Shown piece after piece: positions 1 to 9,193 of a DNA stretch of 64,000 nt. Made by a program: the position numbers and the translations under genes. This DNA comes from Kosmotoga arenicorallina S304 (GTDB taxonomy: Bacteria; Thermotogota; Thermotogae; Petrotogales; Kosmotogaceae). Under the pieces are notes generated by a model. It was not told the DNA's origin. It worked only from the letters and a program-made list of their open reading frames with translations, and did no database searches. The stretch is from positions 55,867 through 119,866 of the forward strand of contig NZ_JFHK01000015.1 in NCBI RefSeq assembly GCF_001636545.1, written 5' to 3'. Every line of letters begins with the position of its first letter. Position 1 is the first letter of the stretch.

Positions 1-454
1 TCTTTGTGAGATAGATTTCCGTTGAGTTCAAAAAGGCTTCTTCCTTTGTGTCTTGCGAAAAGACTTCCGAAGCTATTTCAGCTATCCAGTCTGAGATTTC
101 ACCGCTCTGAAACCTTGACGATATGTTGCCCTTTGCTTCTGAAGGCTCGGCGATGGGATAGGGTTTGTTCTTGACAAAGCCAGCAGCGAAGGCACTTTCT
201 TCTATGCGCTTTTTTACCTCTTTTTCAGACATGCCCGGGTGAATGGTTGTTTGAGCTGAGCCTCTGTATTTCGTTCCAGCTTCTTCAAAATCGCGATAGA
301 CTGTGACATTGTAGGAACTGACTTTCTTTGCCCGGTTCATATCGAGCTCCTGCTTGATAAAATAGAGCTCGTGCCCTTCCTTTATGGTTTCAATGACTTT
401 CCAGTCGGATATTTCTCTGATGTTTTTGAGCGCCTTTATGATTTTTTTCAACAT
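1..454 (-). CDS. TldE/PmbA-like metalloprotease-family protein, N-terminal part (cut by window edge)
   Basis: The frame is open on the minus strand from an ATG at 454 to the window edge, giving about 151 residues beginning MLKKIIKALKNIREISDWKV. The start overlaps the TAA stop of tldD by one base (TAATG), so the two are translationally coupled. In known systems TldD works as a heterodimer with TldE/PmbA, the subunit lacking the metal-binding motif, to cleave unfolded peptides. The visible part (a lead helix, then an ExxAFxAGFVKNKPYPI-type segment) fits the N-terminal half of that family. The identification rests mainly on the coupling with tldD; the C-terminal half is outside the window. Confidence 0.7.
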   Translation of the reverse strand, partial: MLKKIIKALKNIREISDWKVIETIKEGHELYFIKQELDMNRAKKVSSYNVTVYRDFEEAGTKYRGSAQTTIHPGMSEKEVKKRIEESAFAAGFVKNKPYPIAEPSEAKGNISSRFQSGEISDWIAEIASEVFSQDTKEEAFLNSTEIYLTK

Positions 455-1884
455 TATCCTAACCTCGCTTTTGCTTTGATATATGGGCCTCCTGAAGAAA
501 CCTTCACCCATTCCTTGTGGCCTTTGCCGCATGCGCCCGAACCCGATAACCGCAATTCGCCCGATACCATGGAGATGGATTGCAGCAGATCGGGAACGTA
601 GCCGGTCATAACCACGGGCGATACGATCTTGCCGGTAAATTTGCCATTTTTTATCTCCCAGCCGTAGGCTATCATACATTGAATTCCCCAGTTCTTTGGG
701 TCTTCCATGCCGCTGTAATAATCCTCAAGAAGATATCCGTGCTCAATAGATGCTATCATCTCTTCAAGAGTGTCTTTTCCCGGGGAAAAGAAGGTGTTCG
801 TCATTCGCGCGTAAGCTTTCCTCTCAAAGGATTCTCTTTTTCCATTGCCAGTGGGTTTAGTCCCCAGTTTCAATGCCGAAAGCAAATCCGAAATGCCCGT
901 AAGAAGCACCCCATCTTTGATAATTGTCGTGTCTGTCCCCAGTGTTCCTTCGTCATCGAAAAGATATGAGGATACTTCTTCAGCGGCTCTTGCTCCATCG
1001 TGCATTTCAACGAGTTTGGAAGCCACTGGCTTGTTTAAATATTCCACAGCCTTTGCGCGGTTTTTTACAAACATATCCATTTCCACTCCATGTCCAAAGG
1101 CTTCGTGGGCAATAAGGCCGGCAACCTCTGGTGAACATATCACATCGTACAAACCCGGCTCAATCGGCACAGCATCTAAAAGCATCACAGCCTTGTCTAC
1201 GACTTCCTTGACGTCTTTGCTCATTTCATCAATGAGCTCCGTTCCCTTAAGTCCCGAATAGCTTTTGTATCCATAGCGCGTTACATTTCCTTTTCGCACA
1301 ATGCCATAGACATATCCCTGAGACCACATATACGATTGCATGAGATCTTTGTTGGGCGAAAGGAACAATTTTGAAACTTTAACGCCTTCGTATGCAGCCA
1401 TGAAATTCACCAGCAGATCAGTGTATTCATATGCCCTGTCCTTGATAGATGTCAATTTTTCGATTATCTCAGAAGGACTCGAAGATTCAAGTGGAACAGC
1501 CACATTGCCGTTGAAATGCTTTTCAACCCGCTCTTCCACGACGCAGGGGTAATTGCCCGTGCGAAAGCCCCTTTCTTTGCAGTTTTTAAGGCTCTTTTCC
1601 GTTTCTTTTCGTATATTGTCCAATACCCGGTGAAAGTTTTCTTCGGTAAGTTCGTTAAAAGAATATTCTGAATAAATGCTATCATTGAAAGCCCTCACCA
1701 CAAAGCCCCTTTCCGTCCAGTTGGAATCGGAAATGGAAACACCGGTTGTAAGCACGGTATAGCTTTTCCCTGATACATCTGTTCCCAGAATTGATACATA
1801 CTTATAATCCTTTGAAAGTTCAGAAATAAGCCTTTTGAGCAAAGGCCTGACTTCTATCAGAAACGTGGAATCCTGAATTTTCAC
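454..1884 (-). CDS. tldD: TldD family zinc metalloprotease
   Basis: The protein has 476 residues, close to the usual TldD length. The metal-binding motif HEAFGHGVEMD (HExxxH) lies near residue 260 in the context LIAHEAFGHG, and the C-terminal half contains the family's glycine-rich segments (SGSGACGKGHKEW near the end). TldD with TldE degrades unfolded peptides and matures some modified peptides. I chose a GTG start at 1884 because AAGGAGAT sits 8 bases before it. An in-frame ATG at 1920 has no ribosome binding site and lies directly beside a TATAAT at 1923-1928 (minus). It overlaps the downstream TldE-like gene by one base. Confidence 0.88.
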   Translation of the reverse strand: MKIQDSTFLIEVRPLLKRLISELSKDYKYVSILGTDVSGKSYTVLTTGVSISDSNWTERGFVVRAFNDSIYSEYSFNELTEENFHRVLDNIRKETEKSLKNCKERGFRTGNYPCVVEERVEKHFNGNVAVPLESSSPSEIIEKLTSIKDRAYEYTDLLVNFMAAYEGVKVSKLFLSPNKDLMQSYMWSQGYVYGIVRKGNVTRYGYKSYSGLKGTELIDEMSKDVKEVVDKAVMLLDAVPIEPGLYDVICSPEVAGLIAHEAFGHGVEMDMFVKNRAKAVEYLNKPVASKLVEMHDGARAAEEVSSYLFDDEGTLGTDTTIIKDGVLLTGISDLLSALKLGTKPTGNGKRESFERKAYARMTNTFFSPGKDTLEEMIASIEHGYLLEDYYSGMEDPKNWGIQCMIAYGWEIKNGKFTGKIVSPVVMTGYVPDLLQSISMVSGELRLSGSGACGKGHKEWVKVSSGGPYIKAKARLG

Positions 1885-1985
1885 AGCACCATCTCCTTGT
1901 GATTTGATTAGTTCTAACATTCATTATACAGGATATGAAGTTGTCCCGGGTTTTGGCAATTATTTGTGTGTTCTGAAGCATTGAA

Positions 1986-3635
1986 CTATTGATCATAGTA
2001 ACAATCGAAGATCTTTCTTGCGATGGGTGCCGCAACTGTTGACCCGTAGCCCCCGTTTTCAACAAAAACGGTGACGATGATTTGAGGTTTCTTAACAGGT
2101 GAGAAGCCCGTGAACCATGAGTGTGGAGCGCTGTTTGTCTCCGCTGTGCCTGTTTTGCCTGCAACTTCGTATTCAAAGCCCGCAAAGGCTTGATAGGCTG
2201 TACCTTCATCTGCGGGAGAATGCCCTTTCTCTGTAACTACCTGCTCCATTGCCTCTATGAGTACATCCCAGTATTCGGAAGGCATTTCAACCACGGTGGC
2301 GGGTGGGGTTTCCTGAGCAAACAAATGAGGCTTATACACTATACCGCGATTTGCAATTATTTCGGTAAGTCTTGCGATTTCAAGAGGGGTCGCCAGCACA
2401 TAACCCTGACCTATGGAACTGAGAATGGTATCGCCGGGATACCACTGCTCAGCATAGTTTTTAAGCTTCCACTGGGGATCGGGAAACACGCCGGACAGTT
2501 CTGTAGGGAGATCTATCCCGGTTTTATCGAAGACTTCCCACATACGGGCGTATTTAGAAAGATTTTCTATGCCCAGTAGAAGGCCCAACTGGTAAAAATA
2601 AACGTTGCAGGAAACGGTGATGGCCTGCTTCAGGTCTACAATCCCGTGGCCATACAAATACCAATCTCTGAAGACGGAAAGGGTGTGACCTCGGGAATCT
2701 TTGAACTGGTAGCTCCCGGTACAGTTCAGCGTGGCATCGGGGGTAACTCCTGTTTTAAGGGCGACCATGGAAACAAAGGGCTTGACAACGGAACCCGGGG
2801 AGTAGGAATTGATAGCTCTGTTCAAAAGGGGGGATTGGGGGTCAAGTCTTAATTTCTCCCAGTTTTCGCTGGAAATTCCCCCGGGAAACAGATTGGGATC
2901 GTAAGAAGGATAGGAAACTAGGGCAAGAATTTCACCGGAATTTGACATAACCACAGCTGCCCCGGGTTTTCCAAAGTCTGCGAAAATATTGTAAATCGCA
3001 AAGCTCAGGGATGCATCCAGGGTAAGCTTTACATCAATTCCCTTTTGAGGGGGGATTTCGGTTTTTGTGTAGACCGCTTCACCAAGGCTGTTGATAAGGA
3101 TTACCCTTTCGCCTGGTTTTCCAGTGAGCAGGTAATTATATTCTTTCTCAATACCACGTTGGGGTATGCCTTCTGAATTCACATAGCCAAGCACATGGGA
3201 AATGCCCGGATTTTGTATATACCTTCTTGCTGATTTCGTGATTATTTCAATTTCATCTATCTCTCCGGCTTTGTAAAGTTTGTCCGGGGACAGGTGAAGG
3301 GTTACCTCACCCGTTACTTCAAGAGTTTTTAGAATTTTTTCAGGATTTTCCTCCTCAGAAAAGGCATCAAGAAGTTTCGTTTTCGTGTACTCGCTGAAAA
3401 ATGTAACCTTTTTCCGTATTATCTGGTACCGGGAATTCCAGGCGAGGATTATGCCGTTGCGGTCGAGTATTTTGCCCCTTTCTGCGGGCAATTCAATGGT
3501 TTTGGTGCTTATCATGTCTACTTCTGACTGATATTTATCGTGCTGGATTAACTGCAACTCCACCAGCCTGAAAAGATATACTGCCACAATAACGAAAAAA
3601 GCAATGATCAGAAGGTCACTTCGTCTGAAATTCAT
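1986..3635 (-). CDS. mrdA: Penicillin-binding protein 2, peptidoglycan D,D-transpeptidase
   Basis: A 549-residue class B penicillin-binding protein. There is one N-terminal membrane anchor (LLIIAFFVIVAVYLF), then the dimerisation segment with ERGKILDRNG. The transpeptidase domain carries the three catalytic motifs: SPGSVVKP (SxxK nucleophile), SCN (SxN) and KTGTAE near the C-terminus. It would crosslink peptidoglycan during side-wall elongation with MreBCD. The start at 3635 follows GGGAGAAG; an in-frame ATG at 3659 would add eight residues without a ribosome binding site. It overlaps the upstream mreD-like gene by 20 bases and is last in the mreB-mreC-mreD-mrdA run, the classical elongasome order. 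Confidence 0.92.
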   Translation of the reverse strand: MNFRRSDLLIIAFFVIVAVYLFRLVELQLIQHDKYQSEVDMISTKTIELPAERGKILDRNGIILAWNSRYQIIRKKVTFFSEYTKTKLLDAFSEEENPEKILKTLEVTGEVTLHLSPDKLYKAGEIDEIEIITKSARRYIQNPGISHVLGYVNSEGIPQRGIEKEYNYLLTGKPGERVILINSLGEAVYTKTEIPPQKGIDVKLTLDASLSFAIYNIFADFGKPGAAVVMSNSGEILALVSYPSYDPNLFPGGISSENWEKLRLDPQSPLLNRAINSYSPGSVVKPFVSMVALKTGVTPDATLNCTGSYQFKDSRGHTLSVFRDWYLYGHGIVDLKQAITVSCNVYFYQLGLLLGIENLSKYARMWEVFDKTGIDLPTELSGVFPDPQWKLKNYAEQWYPGDTILSSIGQGYVLATPLEIARLTEIIANRGIVYKPHLFAQETPPATVVEMPSEYWDVLIEAMEQVVTEKGHSPADEGTAYQAFAGFEYEVAGKTGTAETNSAPHSWFTGFSPVKKPQIIVTVFVENGGYGSTVAAPIARKIFDCYYDQ

Positions 3636-4005
3636 GTTTCTTCTCCCTGAAAAGGACAAAGGTTATAAAAAGCGGTATCAGCGCAAGATACAACAGCTTT
3701 AGATAGATGGTGGCAATTGACGCGAATAAAAGCCCGGAAACGAATCCTGAAATGCTTCTTTTGATATGGGAGCGAAAGAGATAGTTGCTTACAGTTACGG
3801 CGATGCCGAGCAACAAAAGAGCAATGACGCTTCCGGTGTTTATTGAGAGCAGAAAAGCAACAGCAAAAGAAAGCCCAAGTGAGATAGCCTCGCTTTCAGA
3901 AGATGCTATTAAGGGCATATAAATCGGGAAAAGCGGCAAAATATCATAAAAACTAAGATCGTAATAGACCAGAAAGGGAAACAATATATAAAACACTCTC
4001 ATCAT
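3616..4005 (-). CDS. mreD: MreD-like integral membrane protein
   Basis: A 129-residue protein that is almost entirely hydrophobic, with about four to five predicted membrane segments and a short basic C-terminus (FREKKHEFQTK). It sits between mreC and mrdA, where mreD lies in rod-shape operons. MreD proteins are poorly conserved, so the name rests on position, length and hydropathy rather than on motifs. The ATG at 4005 overlaps the mreC stop (ATGA); a second ATG follows directly, and GGAGG lies 4 to 7 bases upstream of the pair. Confidence 0.6.
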   Translation of the reverse strand: MMRVFYILFPFLVYYDLSFYDILPLFPIYMPLIASSESEAISLGLSFAVAFLLSINTGSVIALLLLGIAVTVSNYLFRSHIKRSISGFVSGLLFASIATIYLKLLYLALIPLFITFVLFREKKHEFQTK

Positions 4006-4688
4006 TTTGCCTCCAGAAATGCGTAATATCCGGGGTTCATGTTGTCATGATCCAGAAGGTAACCGTCAGGCATAGGCGATAAAATATCTCCTATGTAGGT
4101 GGCATCGAGGGAGTAAAAGTAGCCAAATCCCTCTATCTCAGGAGAGATAAATACACTATCGCCCGGTAAAAGCTCCTCAGGGTCGAAAGACCTGAAATAC
4201 AGATTCCTGCTCTCAGAAAAAATAACGCCTTCTATTTCAAGATCCCAATCTTTTCGCCTTGCAACCGCGGGAAGCTGAAAGGATAAATTCCTCAAAGGCT
4301 CGACCACCACCTGCTTTCCCAGGGCTTTTGACACTACTCCTGCAAGCCTTCTGGTCCGGAGTGAAACGACAGGGCTTTTTTCCAGAGGTGTTGCATTGGA
4401 ATCTAAAATCACGTAATCGCCAAAGGAATGGTTATAGAACCCTACTGCAAGTGGTGGTGCTATGCTTGTCGTGCAAGAACCGCTAAAAGTGATTTCGGGG
4501 AATTGGATGATATGGCTGTCCGTTGCCTTTGAATATATATTAACAGCGCTGCTACGCAGGCTTAATAGGGGTTCAGATAGCTCAAAGAGCCATGATCTTA
4601 GAACAGCATTTATCCCCGTTACCTCGAACAGGTGAAATATGAGTATTATACCGAAAAAGAGTGCCACAAGAATTTCAAGTTTCTTCAA
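4002..4688 (-). CDS. mreC: Rod shape-determining protein MreC
   Basis: A 228-residue protein with an N-terminal membrane helix (EILVALFFGIILIFHLF) followed by an extracytoplasmic domain rich in short beta strands, the MreC layout. It is shorter than typical MreC (about 270 or more), mainly in the coiled coil after the membrane helix. MreC links the MreB filament to PBP2 and RodA. The start codon is TTG, preceded by a GGGGGAA site inside the end of mreB; the gap to mreB is only two bases. Called from architecture and position between mreB and the mreD-like gene. Confidence 0.75.
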   Translation of the reverse strand: MKKLEILVALFFGIILIFHLFEVTGINAVLRSWLFELSEPLLSLRSSAVNIYSKATDSHIIQFPEITFSGSCTTSIAPPLAVGFYNHSFGDYVILDSNATPLEKSPVVSLRTRRLAGVVSKALGKQVVVEPLRNLSFQLPAVARRKDWDLEIEGVIFSESRNLYFRSFDPEELLPGDSVFISPEIEGFGYFYSLDATYIGDILSPMPDGYLLDHDNMNPGYYAFLEAK

Positions 4689-4690
4689 AC

Positions 4691-5704
4691 TCAGTTCCCC
4701 CTGGAAAGTCTTTCCAGTATGGAAACTTTTTCAAGCACGCTTCCTGCACCGCGGGCAACACAGGTCAGCGGGTCTTCGGCTATATTAACTGTGATGCCGG
4801 TCTCGGTTTCAAGGAGGTCCTTCATTCCTTTCAGAAGGGAACCCCCGCCGGCTATGGTTATCCCCTGGTGGACTATATCCGAAACCAGTTCCGGAGGAGT
4901 GTTTTCGACAGCCATTTTTACCGCCTCAACTATCCTGCTGACAGGCTCACTTATAGCCTCGCGTATTTCAGCTCCTTTAACGTGGACTTTTTTCGGCAAC
5001 CCGGTGTTCAGATCAAGTCCTATCACTTCCGTTTCAAGAACGTTGAACTCCTCGGTTTCGATTACATTGCCTATCTCGATTTTCACACGTTCGGCGGTCT
5101 TTTCACCTATCGCAAGGCGGTATCTATCCTTGATATACTGCACTATGGATTCATCGAGTTCGTCACCAGCGACCCTGATTGAATTGCTCAGGACAATGCT
5201 ACCAAGGGAGATTACTGCGATTTCAGTGGTTCCACCACCGATATCCACGATCATATTCCCGTTCGGCTCTTCCACATTGAGACCCGCGCCTATCGCACTG
5301 GCCATTGGCTCTTCAATAAGAAAAACCTTTTTTGCCCCGGCTTCCACTCCAGCATCGCTCAGAGCTTTCCTTTCCACTTCCGTTGCCCCGGAAGGGACAC
5401 CAATTACAACTCTCGGCTTTAAGAGAGTGAATCGGGTGGAAGCACGTTCGATGAAGTATTTAACCATGGCGAGTGCGATATCATAATCCGCAATAACGCC
5501 GTCTTTCAATGGCCTGATAGCGATTATACTGGCGGGTGTTTTCCCCACCATTCTCTTTGCTTCAAGGCCCACCTGTAAAATCTGCTGCGAATCTGAATCG
5601 ATGGCAACAACCGAAGGCTCGTTTACCGCCACTCCGCTCCCTCGCAGAAAAACCAGTGTGTTAGCTGTACCTAAGTCTATTCCCATATCCTGTCTGAAAA
5701 ACAT
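4691..5704 (-). CDS. mreB: Rod shape-determining actin homologue MreB
   Basis: A 337-residue protein of the MreB/Hsp70/actin ATPase fold. The phosphate-1 motif [12 protein letters not shown] is near the N-terminus, [13 protein letters not shown] forms phosphate-2 near residue 155, and [11 protein letters not shown] forms the adenosine loop in the C-terminal part. MreB filaments lie under the membrane and guide the elongation machinery encoded just downstream. It is the first gene of the minus-strand rod-shape cluster. The ATG at 5704 follows AGGAGG at about 6 bases. It diverges from speD across about 200 bases holding a promoter for each direction. Confidence 0.96.
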   Translation of the reverse strand: MFFRQDMGIDLGTANTLVFLRGSGVAVNEPSVVAIDSDSQQILQVGLEAKRMVGKTPASIIAIRPLKDGVIADYDIALAMVKYFIERASTRFTLLKPRVVIGVPSGATEVERKALSDAGVEAGAKKVFLIEEPMASAIGAGLNVEEPNGNMIVDIGGGTTEIAVISLGSIVLSNSIRVAGDELDESIVQYIKDRYRLAIGEKTAERVKIEIGNVIETEEFNVLETEVIGLDLNTGLPKKVHVKGAEIREAISEPVSRIVEAVKMAVENTPPELVSDIVHQGITIAGGGSLLKGMKDLLETETGITVNIAEDPLTCVARGAGSVLEKVSILERLSRGN

Positions 5705-5740
5705 GTACGAACCTCCTGCGAATTTAAGTTTTCGAACCTG

Positions 5741-5770
5741 ATTTTACCATAGGGACGTTACGCCTGTTAA
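5741..5770 (-). promoter_or_regulatory. Predicted sigma-A promoter for the mreB cluster
   Basis: On the minus strand TTAACA (5765-5770) and TAAAAT (5741-5746) are separated by 18 bases. A start site would fall about 30 bases before the mreB ATG, leaving room for its ribosome binding site. Confidence 0.55.
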
Positions 5771-5791
5771 CGAGGTTTTTACAATCAGTGT

Positions 5792-5820
5792 TTGACTTTT
5801 GGGAGCAAAAAAATTATAAT
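5792..5820 (+). promoter_or_regulatory. Predicted sigma-A promoter for speD-speE
   Basis: TTGACT (5792-5797), a 17-base spacer and a perfect TATAAT (5815-5820). This is one of the best promoters in the window and points at speD, leaving a leader of roughly 80 bases. Confidence 0.8.
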
Positions 5821-5905
5821 GCTTTACGCAATGTGTAAGTAATCAGAACTGACCTTGCCCTTAAATGGGGGGGTCTTAATTTTTGATATATGGAGGGAAG
5901 TAGAA

Positions 5906-6307
5906 GTGAAAAAAGTCAGGGCTCTGGGCCGTCACCTTGTGGCGGAATTTTATGGGTGTTCTTCAAAGGCACTCGACGACCTTGACCACGTTGTGAAGTC
6001 AATGCGTGAGGCTGCTGAGGTGGCCGGAGCTACTATCGTTGATTCTTCTTTCCACAGGTTTCTCCCACATGGCATAAGTGGCGTGGTGGTTATTGCAGAA
6101 TCACATCTTACAATTCACACATGGCCAGAATATGGGTACGCCGCTATTGACCTGTTCACCTGCGGAGATGAGGTCAATCCCTGGAAAGCTTTCGAATATT
6201 TGAGAATAAAGCTCGAAGCTGACAGAACCGACGTGTCTGAACATTTGAGGGGCATATATTCAGAAGTGGGTATTCCCGACAACGCCCCCCATAAGATTGA
6301 GCAATGA
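5906..6307 (+). CDS. speD: S-adenosylmethionine decarboxylase proenzyme
   Basis: A 133-residue proenzyme of the short prokaryotic class 1B type. It makes decarboxylated S-adenosylmethionine, the aminopropyl donor for spermidine. The self-cleavage site is the Glu-Ser bond in VVIAESHLTIHTWPEYGYA; the Ser becomes the pyruvoyl cofactor. The surrounding FHRFLPHGISGVVV and DLFTCGDEVNPWKAF are close to the Thermotoga maritima enzyme as I remember it. The start is a GTG at 5906 behind GGAGGGA; an upstream in-frame ATG at 5855 adds 17 residues not expected for the family. It is co-transcribed with speE 15 bases downstream. Confidence 0.95.
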   Translation: MKKVRALGRHLVAEFYGCSSKALDDLDHVVKSMREAAEVAGATIVDSSFHRFLPHGISGVVVIAESHLTIHTWPEYGYAAIDLFTCGDEVNPWKAFEYLRIKLEADRTDVSEHLRGIYSEVGIPDNAPHKIEQ

Positions 6308-6322
6308 GAGGAGGATTTTACC

Positions 6323-7204
6323 ATGGCAGACTTACCTGAAAGAGAATTGAGAACGATGAACCACCTGATATATAAGGAATACTACACTGGCGGCAACACC
6401 GGGCTATTCATGAAGATGAAGAAATTAGTTTATTCATACCAGAGCCCGTACCAGAGAATAGATATCTTTGAACATCCCGACCTTGGAATGGTTTTTGCGC
6501 TTGATGGCATAACCATGATGACAGAAGTCGATGAGTTCATGTACCATGAGATGCTTGTTCACGTTCCGCTGTTCATGCACCCAAATCCAAAGAAAGTTCT
6601 CATTATTGGAGGCGGAGACGGCGGAAGCCTGAGAGAGGTTCTTAAACACCCCGGCATCGAAGAAGCTATCCTTTGCGAGATCGATCCGTATGTAATAGAC
6701 GCAGCCAGAAAGTATCTCCCGACTTCAGTGGACTTTGATGATCCCAGGGCAAAAATCGTAAACGAAAACGGAGCGGAATACATCAAGCAGTTCAACGATT
6801 ATTTCGATGCCATAATAATCGATTCCACCGACCCAACAGCCGGTGAAGGCGGACACCTGTTCACCAAGGAATTTTACCAGAACTGCTATAAAGCCCTGAA
6901 AGAAGATGGCGTCTTTTCAGCGGAAACGGAAGACCCCTTTTACGATAAAGGCTGGGTGGCAATTGCTCACAACAGAATCTCTTCTGTCTTTCCCATTACA
7001 AAGCTCTATATGGGCTTCATGACCACTTACCCTTCAGGCATGTGGAGCTATGCCTATGCTTCAAAGAAATACCACCCGCTAAACGATTATGACCCTGAAA
7101 GGGTAAAACCCTTTGAAAGCGAACTGAAATATTATAACCCCGAGATTCACAAGGCTTCTTTTGCTCTCCCGAATTTTGTGAAAGATCTTATAGGCGTAAA
7201 GTAG
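6323..7204 (+). CDS. speE: Spermidine synthase (polyamine aminopropyltransferase)
   Basis: A 293-residue aminopropyltransferase that uses the product of SpeD. An N-terminal beta domain (SPYQRIDIFEHPDLGMVFALDG) leads into a Rossmann methyltransferase-like fold with VLIIGGGDGGSLREVLKH (nucleotide site), EIDPYVIDAARKY, and DSTDPTAGEGGHLF, the substrate-binding aspartates. The long N-terminal extension resembles the Thermotoga enzyme, which is tolerant of longer polyamines. The start follows GAGGAGG. A strong terminator closes the two-gene operon. Confidence 0.96.
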   Translation: MADLPERELRTMNHLIYKEYYTGGNTGLFMKMKKLVYSYQSPYQRIDIFEHPDLGMVFALDGITMMTEVDEFMYHEMLVHVPLFMHPNPKKVLIIGGGDGGSLREVLKHPGIEEAILCEIDPYVIDAARKYLPTSVDFDDPRAKIVNENGAEYIKQFNDYFDAIIIDSTDPTAGEGGHLFTKEFYQNCYKALKEDGVFSAETEDPFYDKGWVAIAHNRISSVFPITKLYMGFMTTYPSGMWSYAYASKKYHPLNDYDPERVKPFESELKYYNPEIHKASFALPNFVKDLIGVK

Positions 7205-7219
7205 ATTGAAAACAACCAG

Positions 7220-7247
7220 CAGGGGAGTTAGCTCCCCTGTTTTTTTA
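7220..7247 (+). terminator. Rho-independent terminator after speE
   Basis: Stem CAGGGGAG (7220-7227) and CTCCCCTG (7232-7239) with loop TTAG, followed by a run of seven T. Confidence 0.93.
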
Positions 7248-7308
7248 TGTTTTTTGTTCCGGTTAACGCTCTTGTCTCAAAGAAGTCGCAGCCATCTCAC
7301 GGCAAATC

Positions 7309-7317
7309 TGATAAAAT
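7309..7317 (+). promoter_or_regulatory. Possible extended -10 promoter before lepA
   Basis: TGATAAAAT is a TGn-extended -10 about 35 bases before the lepA start, without a recognisable -35 hexamer. It would be the promoter for the long lepA-to-rpsT run. The call is tentative. Confidence 0.4.
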
Positions 7318-7352
7318 CTATTGATAAGTGAGATCTGGTGGGAGGAATCACA

Positions 7353-9170
7353 ATGTACAACAAAGACCTGATCAGGAATATTTCGATCATCGCACATATA
7401 GACCACGGGAAAACGACGCTTGTGGATAGGATCCTGGAATATACAAACACTATCGAGAAGCGAAAGATGAAGGCTCAATACCTTGACACTATGGATATCG
7501 AGCGGGAACGGGGGATAACGATAAAGGCAACCCCGGTCAAGATATTGTATAAGGCTCAAAACGGTAAAGAATACGAGATAAACATCATTGACACACCCGG
7601 GCATGTGGATTTTTCTTATGAGGTTTCCCGCAGCCTTGCCGCCTGTGAAGGAGCCATTTTGCTCGTCGATGCCAGTCAGGGGGTCGAAGCCCAGACCTTT
7701 GCCAACACTTACCTCGCCCTGGAAAACGATCTCGAGATAATCCCTGTAATAAACAAAATCGATTTGCCCAATGCAAACATCGAAGAAACAGTTTCAGAAC
7801 TGGAAGATTTAATAGGTTTCACAGTTGATGACTGCATATACGCCAGTGGAAAAACAGGTCAGGGAATCCCTGAAATCCTCGAAACCATAATAAGCAAGAT
7901 CCCCGCCCCTTCGGGAACCCTCGATGCTCCACTAAAAGCGCTGATTTTTGATGCGGAATACGATAAATATAGAGGAGTTGTCATACACACAAGGGTGGTG
8001 GATGGCGAAATAAAAGTCGGAGATAAAATAATGATGTTCAGCACTGGTGAGGAATTTGAAGTAACCGAGGTGGGCATTTTTGCCCCGGAGCTCATTCCCA
8101 CAGGTAACCTTGGCGCTGGTGAAGTCGGATACGTCATCGCCGGCATAAAAAACGTTGACAGCGCAAAAATAGGCGACACGATAACTTCTGCTTCAAATCC
8201 CGTTTCTTCACCGCTACCGGGGTTCAAAGAGATAAAGCCTATGGTTTACGCGGGGTTGTTCCCCGGCTTGCCGGAGTATTATGATGAACTGAGAAAAGCC
8301 ATCGAAAAATTAAAGCTGAACGATGCCGCTCTCGTTTTCGAGCCGGAAAATTCTCCTGCCCTTGGTTTTGGCTTTCGCGTAGGCTTTCTGGGCCTGCTCC
8401 ATATGGAAGTCGTCAGGGAGAGATTGGAACGGGAGTTCGATATAGCCTGCATATTGACCGCGCCTAACGTTGTTTATAAGGTTAAGCTGAAAAACGGCGA
8501 ATTTATCGACATAACAAATCCAGCAAAATTTCCCGATGAATCCCAGATTGATGAAATTCAGGAACCCTTCGTTAATTTGAACATCATCACCCCATCAGAA
8601 TATATGGGAAATCTCATCGGGTTTATCACCTCAGAAAAACGCGGAGAATTCAAGGAAGTGGAGAATGCCGGTAAGAACAGGGTCGTTCTCAAATTTGAAG
8701 CCCCGCTCGCGGAAATAATGTTCGATTTTTTCGACAAGCTCAAAGCCATTTCCAGGGGTTACGCTTCCATGGATTATGAAATAACCGGTTATAGGGTGTC
8801 TGATGTGCTGAAGGTTACAATACTTGTCAACCGCGAGACTGTTGATGCCCTTTCCTTCATTGTGCACCGAAGCAAAGAATATGCCGTTGCCAGGCGAGTT
8901 GTAGAAAAGCTGAAAGATCTCATTCCGCAGCACCAGTTTCAGATACCCATTCAGGCAAAATCAGGCGGGCGGATAATAGCCCGCAGCGACATAAAGGCAT
9001 TGAGGAAAGACGTACTCGCAAAGTGCTACGGCGGGGATATAACGAGAAAAATGAAATTGCTAGAAAAACAGCGAGAAGGAAAGAAAAGAATGCGAGAAAT
9101 AGGAAGGGTCAACATCCCGCAAACAGCCTTCCTGGCTTTGCTTAAAATCGGTGAAGATGAAGGTAAATGA
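7353..9170 (+). CDS. lepA: Elongation factor 4 (LepA), ribosome back-translocating GTPase
   Basis: A 605-residue translational GTPase. The G1 motif is AHIDHGKTTL, followed by RERGITIK, DTPGHVDFSYEVSR (G3) and NKIDLP (G4), then EF-G-like domains and the LepA-specific C-terminal domain ending at a run of Lys and Arg. Its full length and order match LepA rather than EF-G or TypA. The ATG at 7353 has GGAGG seven bases upstream; a GTG at 7338 in the same frame overlaps that site and is unlikely. It leads a long colinear run of genes. Confidence 0.96.
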   Translation: MYNKDLIRNISIIAHIDHGKTTLVDRILEYTNTIEKRKMKAQYLDTMDIERERGITIKATPVKILYKAQNGKEYEINIIDTPGHVDFSYEVSRSLAACEGAILLVDASQGVEAQTFANTYLALENDLEIIPVINKIDLPNANIEETVSELEDLIGFTVDDCIYASGKTGQGIPEILETIISKIPAPSGTLDAPLKALIFDAEYDKYRGVVIHTRVVDGEIKVGDKIMMFSTGEEFEVTEVGIFAPELIPTGNLGAGEVGYVIAGIKNVDSAKIGDTITSASNPVSSPLPGFKEIKPMVYAGLFPGLPEYYDELRKAIEKLKLNDAALVFEPENSPALGFGFRVGFLGLLHMEVVRERLEREFDIACILTAPNVVYKVKLKNGEFIDITNPAKFPDESQIDEIQEPFVNLNIITPSEYMGNLIGFITSEKRGEFKEVENAGKNRVVLKFEAPLAEIMFDFFDKLKAISRGYASMDYEITGYRVSDVLKVTILVNRETVDALSFIVHRSKEYAVARRVVEKLKDLIPQHQFQIPIQAKSGGRIIARSDIKALRKDVLAKCYGGDITRKMKLLEKQREGKKRMREIGRVNIPQTAFLALLKIGEDEGK

Positions 9171-9193
9171 AAAAGCTCCGGAGGTAATGTGAG